Below, one piece after another: positions 24,755 to 32,705 of a stretch of 64,000 bases of DNA. Source of the stretch: Comamonadaceae bacterium (GTDB lineage: Bacteria; Pseudomonadota; Gammaproteobacteria; Burkholderiales; Burkholderiaceae_C); the NCBI GenBank assembly GCA_947442105.1, contig CANEVH010000004.1, forward strand, positions 29,957 through 93,956, read 5' to 3'. A program made the translations under genes and the position numbers. The notes under the pieces were generated by a model, which did not search any database, had not been told where the DNA came from, and saw only the letters and a program-made list of their open reading frames with translations. How positions within the stretch are numbered: the stretch's first letter is position 1; every line of letters begins with the position of its first letter.

Positions 24755-26073
24755 GGTGCGTGGGCCGCAGCAGGCTGTGCGGTGGATGGTGGAGTGGACG
24801 CGGAGGTGGGCTTTGTTGGGGACGGTGACGTGGGCTGTGCGGTGGACGAGGCCAATGCCTGCGCATAGCGGTCCAGCTCGGCGCGCAGGTAGCTGGCTTG
24901 CTGCGCAAACCAGACCGCCCAGTTGCTTTGGCGGCTCAGGGTTTGCCAGGTGGCGCTGCGCACAATAGCGGCCCGCTCCTGCTGCTGCTGGGCCAGGCGG
25001 TCTTTCAGCGCCGCAGCATGGCGTGCAGGACTGCGCTTTGAATGGCTGCGCAAGGCGCTCTTACCCGGCGCTGTGCCGGGCGCATTCAAGACCTGCTCTT
25101 GCAGTGTTTGCAGGGCGGCAAAGTCATTGTTCTCGTAACTGGTTTGCAGGCGCTGGAACAGGGCCTGGGCCTCGGGTTTGTCGTGCTCGTCCACCCGGTC
25201 GGGGTGCAAGCGCATGGCCAGCTTGCGGTAGAGCTGCTTTAGCTGGGCTTGCGCCTGGGGGTCGAGTGCGCTGGGGGCTGCGGGCTTGGCGTCTTGGGCC
25301 TGGGTGTAGCGCGCAAAGCTGTCTTGCGCCTCCTGGGCTTGCGCGCGGCTGGCTTCGCTGCCGGTTTTGGCGTGAAGCTGCTGCAGGTGCTGGCGCTTGG
25401 CGTCCATGCACTGGCGCAGCAGGCTGCCGATGCTGGCGTCTTGTGCGTGGTCGAAGGCATTGAGCGTGCGGTGCATCTCGGCAATGTCGGCCTGCAGCGC
25501 CAGTGCATGCGCTTCGAGCAAGCCGGTATGCCAGTCCGCAGCCCATTGGCTGGGGTCGTCAAAAGCCATTAGTGCGTCGGAATGTGGGTAGGCCGCGCCC
25601 TGGGTCTGCACATGGGGCGCTGGGTCCTGCGCCTGGGCATAGGCCACAAGCAGGGCGCCCAGCCCCTGCCCGCACAGGGCTGCGAGCGCGCTATTGCTTT
25701 GTAGCAACACCCCCGCAGTGTGCGGCTCAGGCACCGGCCCCAGCCGCGCCAGTTCGCCGCTCAGAACCAGCGCGCCGTCGACCACACAGACCGAGGTGTG
25801 CAAGCGCGGCGCAGTGGCTGCCAGCCAGTGCAAGGTGGCCCCGGCGGCTTGGAGCCGTTCCCAGGCCATGCCGGGCGCAATGTCTTCGGTAGCGCCCGGC
25901 ACCACCAGGGTGAGCGCCAGACCCCGGCGGCGGCAGCCCAGCAGCAGGTCAAACAGGGGCTTGGCACATGGTGCGGCCAGCGCGCACACCACCTGCGTTT
26001 GGGCGCTGCCCAGCTGCTGCGCCAACACGGCATACGCGTCAGAGAAATGCAGCGACTCGGTGGCTTCGTTCAT
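24751..26073 (-). CDS. J-domain protein with N-terminal PLD-like fold
   Basis: 440 residues. Residues about 10-130 look like a phospholipase-D-like alpha/beta domain (QTQVVCALAAPCAKPLFDLL; GLALTLVVPG; LHTSVCVVDGALVLSGEL), but the HxK catalytic motif is changed to H-T-S, so activity is unlikely. Residues about 270-330 form a DnaJ-type J domain with helix LKQLYRKLAMRLHPDRVDEHDKPEAQALFQRLQ and the HPD triad at 290-292. The C-terminus is a Ser/Thr/Pro-rich tail. It probably recruits Hsp70 to its neighbours. It is coupled by a 4-nt overlap to the WDW-repeat gene and follows a Sel1 gene by 93 nt. Confidence 0.72.
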   Translation of the reverse strand: MNEATESLHFSDAYAVLAQQLGSAQTQVVCALAAPCAKPLFDLLLGCRRRGLALTLVVPGATEDIAPGMAWERLQAAGATLHWLAATAPRLHTSVCVVDGALVLSGELARLGPVPEPHTAGVLLQSNSALAALCGQGLGALLVAYAQAQDPAPHVQTQGAAYPHSDALMAFDDPSQWAADWHTGLLEAHALALQADIAEMHRTLNAFDHAQDASIGSLLRQCMDAKRQHLQQLHAKTGSEASRAQAQEAQDSFARYTQAQDAKPAAPSALDPQAQAQLKQLYRKLAMRLHPDRVDEHDKPEAQALFQRLQTSYENNDFAALQTLQEQVLNAPGTAPGKSALRSHSKRSPARHAAALKDRLAQQQQERAAIVRSATWQTLSRQSNWAVWFAQQASYLRAELDRYAQALASSTAQPTSPSPTKPTSASTPPSTAQPAAAHAP

Positions 26074-26166
26074 GGCAAGTTGGGGGGACGGAGGTGGCAG
26101 GGGTGGCCGGGATAGTGGGGCGCGCTAGGGTGCGGCTTGGGCGTTTTGGCCGCTGGCCGGGGTGCC

Positions 26167-27543
26167 TTAGTCAAGGTCCGCAAACTGGTTTTTCTGGCAG
26201 GCGCGCGCCATGTCCTGCGCCTGGGCGATTTGCGCTGGCGTCATTTGCTGGGCCACCTGGTCGCGACCGGTGGCGGCGTCGGCCAGGCCCCCTACGGCGC
26301 CCAGGTTGAACCACATGTGGGCGCGCACATAGTCTTGCAGCACACCTGCGCCATGGGCATACAGCCAGCCCAGCGCCGCTTGCGCGTCCGCGTGGCCTTG
26401 CGCTGCCGCAAGGCGGTAAGCGCGCAGGGCCTGGGGGTAGTTCGGTGGTTTGCTGGCCTGGTGCAGCGCGCCCAGGTCGTATTGCGCCTGCGCCTCGCCC
26501 TGGTCGGCGGCAAGCTGCAACCATTGCATGGCGACTTCGTCGCTGGCGATGGTGCCCTGGCCGTTGGCAATCATCACGCCCAGGTGGTACTGCGCCAAGG
26601 GGTCGCCCTGGTCGGCGGCCATTTGGTACCAGGCCAGCGCGATGGCCTCGTCTTTTTCAACATCCTGGCCGGTGGCGTACATCAGGCCCAGGTTGTACTG
26701 GGCGGCGGCGTCACCCTGTTGCGCGGCCGCCCGGTAGCACTGCAAGGCTTTGTCGGGGTCTCGGGGCGCGCCTTGGCCCAGGCTGTACATCACGCCCAGG
26801 TTGTATTGGGCGGCAGGGTCTGCGGCCTGGGCGGCGCGCTCGTACCAGTACAAGCCGCGCTCCGGGTCCAGCGCCGCGCCTTGGCCCGTGGCAAACATAA
26901 AACCCAGGTTGAACTGCGCATGCACATGGCCTTGCTCAGCCGCCAGGGTGTACCAGTGCTGGGCCAGCGCTGCATCGCGTGGAACGCCGTGGCCGTTGGC
27001 GTACATCACGCCCAGCCCGTACTGGGCTGCGGGGTCGCCGCTGGCCGCTCCGCTTTGGTAGCAGGCCAGGGCCTGGGTGTAGTCCTGGGTTACGCCTTGG
27101 CCGTTGGCGTACATCACGCCCAGGTTCAGCTGGGCGGTGGTGTCGCCTTGGGCGGCGGCTGCGCCATACCAATGCAGGGCTTGGGCATAGTCGACATCGC
27201 CGCCCTGTCCGTTGGCGTACAGCGCGGCCAGGTTGGACTGGGCGTAGGCCAAGCCTTGGGCAGCGGCTTGGCCGTACCACTTGCGCGCTTGCACGAAATC
27301 TTGCGCCACGCCCTGCCCGTGGGCGTACATCACCGCCAGGTTGGACTGCGCTTGTGCAGCGCCTGCCTGCGCCGCTTGTTCGTAGCAGCTAAGCGCTTGC
27401 GCGAAGTCTTGCGCCACGCCTTGGCCGTTGGCGTACAGCAGGCCCAGGTTGTTGAGCGCGGCGCGTTGCAGGGAAGGGTTGGTGTCGGTCACAAGTTCGG
27501 TGCTTTGAATCGGCTTTGGACGGCGCCAAACGGGCGGCACCAC
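26167..27543 (-). CDS. Sel1-repeat protein (11 repeats)
   Basis: 458 residues from GTG 27543 (start uncertain; no clear ribosome-binding site). About 11 Sel1 repeats run from residue 28 to 420 (NNLGLLYANGQGVAQDFAQALSCYEQAAQAG type), followed by a short helical tail (GRDQVAQQMTPAQIAQAQDMARACQKNQF). No signal peptide. The 36-residue repeats closely resemble those of the 882-residue protein nearby, implying local duplication. It heads the minus-strand trio with the J-domain and WDW-repeat genes; function unknown. Confidence 0.82.
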   Translation of the reverse strand: MVPPVWRRPKPIQSTELVTDTNPSLQRAALNNLGLLYANGQGVAQDFAQALSCYEQAAQAGAAQAQSNLAVMYAHGQGVAQDFVQARKWYGQAAAQGLAYAQSNLAALYANGQGGDVDYAQALHWYGAAAAQGDTTAQLNLGVMYANGQGVTQDYTQALACYQSGAASGDPAAQYGLGVMYANGHGVPRDAALAQHWYTLAAEQGHVHAQFNLGFMFATGQGAALDPERGLYWYERAAQAADPAAQYNLGVMYSLGQGAPRDPDKALQCYRAAAQQGDAAAQYNLGLMYATGQDVEKDEAIALAWYQMAADQGDPLAQYHLGVMIANGQGTIASDEVAMQWLQLAADQGEAQAQYDLGALHQASKPPNYPQALRAYRLAAAQGHADAQAALGWLYAHGAGVLQDYVRAHMWFNLGAVGGLADAATGRDQVAQQMTPAQIAQAQDMARACQKNQFADLD

Positions 27544-27796
27544 AGCGGCGGAGGCGCTGCATTATGCCGTTTGCACCCTGTACAGCGCCAAAATCCTTTG
27601 GAAAAATCATTTTAAATAATTTGCACGTTATTGGTAGAAAATTAAAAACATTTGTGTACTGTCTGAAAAATGACACTTTTCTACGCATAATAGGGCCGTA
27701 GCGCTGCGCAGCGTTGCGGCCGGTCGGGGGCGGTCGTGGCTCTTGATGGGCTCGCACCCTTTCTTCTTTCTATTGTTTGTCACTTCAACCCTTTTC
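27544..27796. promoter_or_regulatory. AT-rich divergent intergenic region, likely promoters
   Basis: 253 bp between the divergent Sel1 gene and the sigma-54 activator gene. Positions 27590-27690 are far more AT-rich than the rest of the window (TTTTAAATAATTT, AAAATTAAAAAC). CATAAT at 27686-27691 with CTGAAA 17 bp upstream is a possible sigma-70 promoter for the activator. No sigma-54 or sigma-28 element is seen, consistent with a top-of-cascade gene. Exact promoters cannot be fixed from the sequence. Confidence 0.45.
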
Positions 27797-28951
27797 ATGT
27801 CCAGAGCCCCCTTGAGATTCATAGGCGAGAGCGATGCCATTCGGGCCATACGGGACTTGCTACCCGTGGTGGCGGCGTCGAGTTCGACCGTGCTCATCAC
27901 GGGTGAAAGCGGCACCGGCAAAGAGATCGTCGCACGGTCTTTGCACGATTTGTCACACCGCGCGGGTGCCAATTTCGTGCCTATCAATTGCGCTGCCATT
28001 CCCAAAGACCTGATCGAGAGCGAACTCTTTGGCCACCGCAAAGGCGCGTTTACCGGCGCGGTGACCGACCGGGTGGGGCGCTTTGAGCTGGCGCAGAACG
28101 GCTCGATATTTCTCGACGAGATTGGCGATTTGCCCCTGGAACTGCAGGTCAAGCTGCTGCGCGTGTTGCAAGAGCGGGTGGTCGATCCGGTGGGCAGCAC
28201 CAAGCCCGTGGCCGTGGACGTGCGGGTGATTGCCGCCACCCACCGCGACCTGGAGGCCGAAATTGCGGCCGGGCGCTTTCGCGAAGACTTGTACTACCGG
28301 CTCAATGTGCTGCCGCTCAACACCCCGCCGCTGCGCGAGCGTGCCTCGGACGTGCCGCTTTTGTTGGAGTTTTTTGCCAAGCAGCACGCTGCCGCCGGGG
28401 AAAAGCCCATCACCTTTGCCCCCGACTTTGCCTACGCCTTGAAGGCCTATGGCTGGCCGGGCAATGTGCGCGAACTCTCCAACCTCATAGACCGGTTTAG
28501 CACCTTGTTTGCCGGCCAGTGCTTGCAGCTCAAAACCTTTTCATCAACCATGTTGCCCAAGGGCTTGGCTGCCTTCAAGACGCTGGCCGATGCGGGCGAA
28601 CTGCCGGTGGTGGACCCGTCCATGCAATCGACGGCCTCGGCCTGGGTGGATTCGCCCGGCACCGGCGGCATGTTTGATGACCTGTCCGAAGACGGTGAGG
28701 GAAGCGACGGGGGCGAAGGGTGCGACGCACCCAATGCGGTGGAGCAGATGACCTTTATGTCGCAAGGCCTGCCGGTGCTGCCGCCGGAGGGCTTGTCGCT
28801 CAAACACCGATTGGCGGAAATAGAACGCGACCTGATCTCCCAGGCGCTGAGCCGCACCAAGGGCAATGTGTCGCAGACGGCGCGCATTCTGAACGTGCAG
28901 CGCACCACGCTGATCGAAAAAATCCAGAAATTCGGGCTGCGCGAGGCCTGA
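27797..28951 (+). CDS. Sigma-54-dependent flagellar activator, FleQ/FlrA-like, without receiver domain
   Basis: 384 residues from ATG 27797; the frame is open to 27743, but that extension is a hydrophobic stretch unlike the family. The protein starts directly with the AAA+ domain: [13 protein letters not shown], Walker A GESGTGKE (36-43), GAFTGA sigma-54 contact loop (83-88), Walker [10 protein letters not shown], and the [10 protein letters not shown] motif. A Ser/Asp/Gly-rich linker follows, then a Fis-type helix-turn-helix at the C-terminus ([27 protein letters not shown]). FleQ/FlrA normally have an N-terminal receiver-like domain; it is missing here. It sits amid six sigma-54 elements and is the obvious candidate to activate them. 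Confidence 0.85.
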   Translation: MSRAPLRFIGESDAIRAIRDLLPVVAASSSTVLITGESGTGKEIVARSLHDLSHRAGANFVPINCAAIPKDLIESELFGHRKGAFTGAVTDRVGRFELAQNGSIFLDEIGDLPLELQVKLLRVLQERVVDPVGSTKPVAVDVRVIAATHRDLEAEIAAGRFREDLYYRLNVLPLNTPPLRERASDVPLLLEFFAKQHAAAGEKPITFAPDFAYALKAYGWPGNVRELSNLIDRFSTLFAGQCLQLKTFSSTMLPKGLAAFKTLADAGELPVVDPSMQSTASAWVDSPGTGGMFDDLSEDGEGSDGGEGCDAPNAVEQMTFMSQGLPVLPPEGLSLKHRLAEIERDLISQALSRTKGNVSQTARILNVQRTTLIEKIQKFGLREA

Positions 28952-28980
28952 GTGCCAGGCCTGGGGCTTGTTGCCGCCGG

Positions 28981-29301
28981 TCAGGCGAACATTTCCAGCA
29001 AAACAGGGTGCCAAACCTTCTCGTCTATTTGCCCCATTTTTTTGCCTAGCCTGGCCTTGTCAACGCAACGCAATTGGTCCAGCAGGATGCGGGCATTTTT
29101 CTTCTGAAAAACCACTTCAGGTCTGCAGCCCATAGGCTGTCCTGCGCTGGTAATGGGCGCGATGATCACCCGAGGCAAGGCGACATTCATATCGTCGGGC
29201 GAGACGACTAAAGCGGGGCGCGTTTTTTGAATTTCGCTGCCAATGGTGGGATCGAGGTTGACCCAGTACACCTGTCCTCGCACTACGGCGCGACTCACCA
29301 T
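28981..29301 (-). CDS. mazF: MazF/PemK-type mRNA interferase toxin
   Basis: 106 residues from ATG 29301 (a GTG six bases upstream is also possible). Family motifs: RGQVYWVNLDPTIGSEIQKTRPALVVSPDDMN, VIIAPITSA and LLDQLRCVDKARL. MazF toxins cleave RNA in the cytoplasm and are neutralised by the partner antitoxin. The start overlaps the antitoxin stop by 7 nt, so translation is coupled. It is the only toxin-antitoxin pair in the window and lies downstream of and convergent with the sigma-54 activator, 29 nt from its stop. Confidence 0.92.
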   Translation of the reverse strand: MVSRAVVRGQVYWVNLDPTIGSEIQKTRPALVVSPDDMNVALPRVIIAPITSAGQPMGCRPEVVFQKKNARILLDQLRCVDKARLGKKMGQIDEKVWHPVLLEMFA

Positions 29302-29552
29302 ACCCACTCGCTGTCATTGTCAGTCGCTGCTATGTCCCAGTCTTGGGCCTGCGCGGCTTCAATTGCCAAGACGGCGGCCGATGCAGGTTCCCCGAACCAG
29401 CCTTCGCGCAGTATGCGCTTGACGGGTTTGATCACGATCTGGCCATCTTGCAATTGCATATCGACCTGGTCCTCAATCTGGCACGTAGCCAAAAAAGCGA
29501 CCGGAATCAAGACACCGCGCGAGTTTCCGACTTTGCGAATAGTTGTCAGCAT
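29295..29552 (-). CDS. mazE: MazE/AbrB-type antitoxin
   Basis: 85 residues. The N-terminal swapped-hairpin AbrB domain is clear (TIRKVGNSRGVLIPVAFLATC ... DMQLQDGQIVIKPVKR); the acidic C-terminus (AATDNDSEWVW) is the toxin-binding part. A strong AGGAGGG ribosome-binding site precedes the ATG. Antitoxin-toxin order and overlap are typical of mazEF. It binds DNA and should repress its own promoter at the inverted repeat just upstream. Confidence 0.92.
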   Translation of the reverse strand: MLTTIRKVGNSRGVLIPVAFLATCQIEDQVDMQLQDGQIVIKPVKRILREGWFGEPASAAVLAIEAAQAQDWDIAATDNDSEWVW

Positions 29553-29568
29553 GATGAGTCCCTCCTCG

Positions 29569-29593
29569 ATTGTTACAACTTTATTATAACAAT
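29569..29593 (-). promoter_or_regulatory. mazEF promoter/operator
   Basis: A 7-bp inverted repeat ATTGTTA/TAACAAT flanks a minus-strand TATAAT at 29583-29588, about 30 nt before the mazE start. The overlap of a -10 box with a palindrome fits autorepression by MazE. Confidence 0.65.
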
Positions 29594-29672
29594 CCCATGT
29601 TGTTTGCAGTCGTTTGCAGTCGGTCTAAGCAGGCGGCTGAGACACTCGCCTAGGGGGTATTTCAGCAGCCAT

Positions 29673-30743
29673 TTAGGGCGCGTCAGCGCCCTTGCCTTGG
29701 GGCTGGGCACGCGGGTACTGGACCAGTGTTTCCTTGGGCTTGGCGGGCGGTAAGGACAGTACAGGCGGGGCGGGCGGCGTAATCACGACCGGTTTGCTGG
29801 CCGCTTCGGCGGCTTTTTGTTGGCGCAGCGCGGCCTCTATTTCGCGCCGTAGGGCTGCGGGATCAGGGCGCGCCGGCGCGGGTGTGGCCCGCACTTGCTG
29901 CGCGAGCGCATTGAGCGCGCTGGCCTGGCTTTGCATTTTCGTATCCAGGGCTTGCAGCCACTTGGCCAGGTCGGGGCCTTTGGTGTCGGCGGGTTTGGCG
30001 GCTGCTTGGGCAATGGCTTGGTTGGCGGTGATGATGTCGTCCAGGCGTGCGTCGAGCTTCATCTGCCCCCCCACGATAGAGTCTTGCTTGGACGAGATGT
30101 CTCGCAAGGTTTCCCCCGCACCGGTAATGAGTTCCATGGACTCGTCCATGGACACGATGCGCTTGCCCACCGCCAGCAACATCGCGTCCGCCTGCGCAAT
30201 CCGTGCCTGCAGGCGGTAGGACATGATGCCAAACAGGGCCATGGACGTGAGCATGAGCGCGCCAAAGGTCGCCAGCACCACGATGCCGTTGATGCGCTGA
30301 GCGCTCTGGGCTGCAATAAGTTTGTGCGCCGCGCCGTGCATGTCGGTGGCCGACTGGGCCGCCAGACCGGCGGCGCGGTTGGCCAACTCGGCCGAATCGA
30401 GCATGGTGGACCGCATGGAGAGCATGTCGGCTTCCTCGGACAGGAAGTCGTCGTCTTCGGTGTCTTCGTGCAATGTGCCGTAGGGTGCGTCCTGCGGTAC
30501 TGCGGCCTCGGCCCCGCTTGCCGCGCTGGTCGCCGTTGCCAGCACATCGACCGGGAGGTCGAAGTGCGCCTCAATCTGCTCCTCCATCACGGGGGTGTCC
30601 GCTTCGGCTGTGTGTGCCGCCACCGGCGTGCCACCCGAGGTGATGGCGTCGATGGCACGGGCCTCTTCCGCAGTAAGTGGGGTGCTGGTTTCGTTCATAT
30701 CGGGTGCCCGGTTTGCAGTGGAGGGAATATCAGCCGTCGTCAC
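29673..30743 (-). CDS. Uncharacterised single-pass membrane protein with coiled coil
   Basis: 356 residues from GTG 30743, overlapping the preceding gene by 14 nt; ATG 30698 (341 residues) is an alternative. An acidic N-terminal region (about 150 residues) is followed by one transmembrane helix (INGIVVLATFGALMLTSMALFGIM) and a predicted coiled coil (ARIAQADAMLLAVGKRIVSMDESMELI ... KLDARLDDIITANQAI), then a Pro/Ala-rich tail. I do not recognise the family. It is the last gene of the fliL-flhB run. The layout, a cytoplasmic acidic domain with a periplasmic coiled coil, suggests a structural or positional role; that is inference. Confidence 0.75.
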   Translation of the reverse strand: MTTADIPSTANRAPDMNETSTPLTAEEARAIDAITSGGTPVAAHTAEADTPVMEEQIEAHFDLPVDVLATATSAASGAEAAVPQDAPYGTLHEDTEDDDFLSEEADMLSMRSTMLDSAELANRAAGLAAQSATDMHGAAHKLIAAQSAQRINGIVVLATFGALMLTSMALFGIMSYRLQARIAQADAMLLAVGKRIVSMDESMELITGAGETLRDISSKQDSIVGGQMKLDARLDDIITANQAIAQAAAKPADTKGPDLAKWLQALDTKMQSQASALNALAQQVRATPAPARPDPAALRREIEAALRQQKAAEAASKPVVITPPAPPVLSLPPAKPKETLVQYPRAQPQGKGADAP

Positions 30744-31164
30744 GCATCAGGGACTGCAGCGACTGGAGTTGCGCGCGTACGGCTTCGTTGGCAATCTTCA
30801 ATTTGATAAAGCGCGCCGGAAAATCCATGTCCGCCGCCGCCGTGCCATTGATGGGGCGCTTCGGGGTTTTTGACGCATCCAGGGAAGCCACTTTGTTGGC
30901 TTGTTGCACCCCGGCCAGGGCTTGCGCGTCGCTGGCGGACACAAAGTCGTCGGCGCGCGGCACTGGGCCGGTGGCCACCGCGCCGCCCTGCAAAACGATG
31001 TGGTGCGGCTCTAGCTGGATCGCTTGGTCGGGCGCGAGGTGGTCCTGTTCGGCTCGCCGTATATCGGTGCCGGTGCTGCCTGAGCGGCTTTTGGCAATGG
31101 CGCTGCCTTGTGGCATCTCGACGGAGTGCGGCACAGCGCTGGGTATGAAGGGGGCTTGGGCCAT
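30730..31164 (-). CDS. Uncharacterised small protein in the flagellar export operon
   Basis: 144 residues from ATG 31164 (the frame is open to 31407 but overlaps the preceding gene). It is hydrophilic and poor in predicted structure, except a helical C-terminus (FPARFIKLKIANEAVRAQLQSLQSLMRDD). No signal or membrane segment and no recognised family. It lies 41 nt after the SPOR-domain gene and overlaps the next membrane-protein gene. The three genes 29673-32705 appear to be a conserved-looking tail of the export operon. Confidence 0.65.
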   Translation of the reverse strand: MAQAPFIPSAVPHSVEMPQGSAIAKSRSGSTGTDIRRAEQDHLAPDQAIQLEPHHIVLQGGAVATGPVPRADDFVSASDAQALAGVQQANKVASLDASKTPKRPINGTAAADMDFPARFIKLKIANEAVRAQLQSLQSLMRDDG

Positions 31165-31205
31165 GGTGTTTTCAGTGCAAGGCGTGCAACAAGGGTCTCG
31201 CGCGC

Positions 31206-32705
31206 TCAGGGCGTGAAGTGGTCTTTCATGGACCGGGCGGAGCGGATTTGCGGGTCTTTGGGAACGCCACCGCTGTTGGCAAAGCTGTTGGCCTCTGCCA
31301 TCGACGCGAATGGCCCCGACACCACTGCAAACTGGACCGATGCCTGCCCATTGAGGTAAGTGGCCACCACGCGCGCCTGGCGCAAATTTGCGTGGGCTTG
31401 CAGCCAAACGGTGGCGTCGCCATAGCTGGGCACGATGGTGTGCTGGACCAGAAAGGTGCCCGGTGGCATTTGCCGTACCCAGGCGTGGCCGACTTGGGCT
31501 TGCGGTGGCGCGGAAATGATCTCTTCGACCTCATTGGCGGGTGCCGCCGTGGCGCTGCGCACGGCACTGGCCGCGGCAATCGGCGCTGGCGGGTCGGCGG
31601 CTTTGGGCGGCTGCGGGTTGTTGTTGTTGGTGGTGGTGGACTCGCCCAGCGCATTGACCGGGGTGCCAGGGCTGCCAGGCACGCCCGGCGTGGCGGTGGC
31701 GGCTGTGGGCTGCGAACCCTCAAGGCTGGGGACCAGGCTTGCACTGCCAGTTTGGCTGGCCGCCGCTGACGCCGCATTCACCGGTGGCGCAACTGCGGCG
31801 GGTTTGCCAGCGCCCAGGTTCCACAGGTCTGCATTCAAAGCGCCGCCGTACAGGGCCCACACCGCCAAGGCGCAGGTCGCCAGCAAGGCCACAGCAAGCG
31901 CCAGCCACAGCAGCCACTTGCCCCTGCCTGCGCGGGCAGGTGGGGGCTTGGCCTGTGGGGCTGCGGCAGCGCTTGCTGCGCGTGCAGTCCAGTCGGGCTC
32001 TGGTTCGGCCACGGAGGCGCTTTTTGGCATCGACCGAACGGCTGGTTGAACGGGTGACTGAGCGGACGGCTGCACGGGTGGCAGAGTGGGCACAGCGCCC
32101 CAAGGCGCAATCTTTTTCAGCAGCGCGGTGACGGCGCCCTCGCGCCCTTGGGCACGGGCTTGTTCCAGCATGAGCTGCGCTTGCTCGTCGCTGGGCGGCT
32201 CTATTTCCCAGTTCAAAATGCGCCGCCCAAACGACGCCAGCAATTGTTGTTTTTTGCTCGCGGTGGTCAGCAGCATGACCACACGGATATTGGCCGCCGG
32301 GAAGTGTTGCACCAGGCGCGCCAGCAGTTGGATCTCGTGGTCGGGCAGGGCGGATGCGTCGTGCACGATCCAGACTTTGGCCGGTGCCGCCGGGGCTTTG
32401 CTGCCCATGGCGTCTTCGATGGAATAGCTTTGCAGCACTTCGTTAAAGCGCGTGATCAGGGCGTCTGCGCTGGCCGGAAAATACACCTCCAGGCCGATGT
32501 GGGGCGCAGCCTCGCGCAGGCGCGCCACCAGCAGCCGGCCGTAGTGGTCCAGAATGGCCTCATGGCCGCTGACCAGGGACAGGCTCATGTTGTCGTCCAC
32601 CAGCGCGGCGACATAGCCTTCCAAGCGCATGCGGTCGGCTACCCGGAAGAACAGGGGCTGCAGTCCGACTACGGGCTCCTCGCCATAAGAATTGAAATCG
32701 CTCAT
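31206..32705 (-). CDS. SPOR-domain membrane protein with AAA-like N-terminal domain
   Basis: 499 residues. The N-terminal 200 residues resemble the ExeA/MshM/DamX-type ATPase fold (LQPLFFRVADRMRLEGYVAALVDDNMSLSLVSGHEAILDHYGRLLVARL; KVWIVHDASALPDHEIQLLARLVQHFP), but no intact Walker A (GxxGxGK[ST]) is present, so it is probably inactive. One transmembrane helix (KWLLWLALAVALLATCALAVWALYGG) and a Pro/Ala-rich linker lead to a C-terminal SPOR-like domain (GTFLVQHTIVPSYGDATVWLQAH ... YLNGQASVQFAVVSGPFASMAEANSF), which would bind septal or polar peptidoglycan. It overlaps flhB by 4 nt. A role in locating the flagellum is inference. Confidence 0.72.
   Translation of the reverse strand: MSDFNSYGEEPVVGLQPLFFRVADRMRLEGYVAALVDDNMSLSLVSGHEAILDHYGRLLVARLREAAPHIGLEVYFPASADALITRFNEVLQSYSIEDAMGSKAPAAPAKVWIVHDASALPDHEIQLLARLVQHFPAANIRVVMLLTTASKKQQLLASFGRRILNWEIEPPSDEQAQLMLEQARAQGREGAVTALLKKIAPWGAVPTLPPVQPSAQSPVQPAVRSMPKSASVAEPEPDWTARAASAAAAPQAKPPPARAGRGKWLLWLALAVALLATCALAVWALYGGALNADLWNLGAGKPAAVAPPVNAASAAASQTGSASLVPSLEGSQPTAATATPGVPGSPGTPVNALGESTTTNNNNPQPPKAADPPAPIAAASAVRSATAAPANEVEEIISAPPQAQVGHAWVRQMPPGTFLVQHTIVPSYGDATVWLQAHANLRQARVVATYLNGQASVQFAVVSGPFASMAEANSFANSGGVPKDPQIRSARSMKDHFTP

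Noticed and set aside
26137..27615. 492-codon plus-strand frame opposite the 11-repeat Sel1 gene
   Set aside because: Its repetitive look (HHAQVVL units) is only the complement of the Sel1 repeats.
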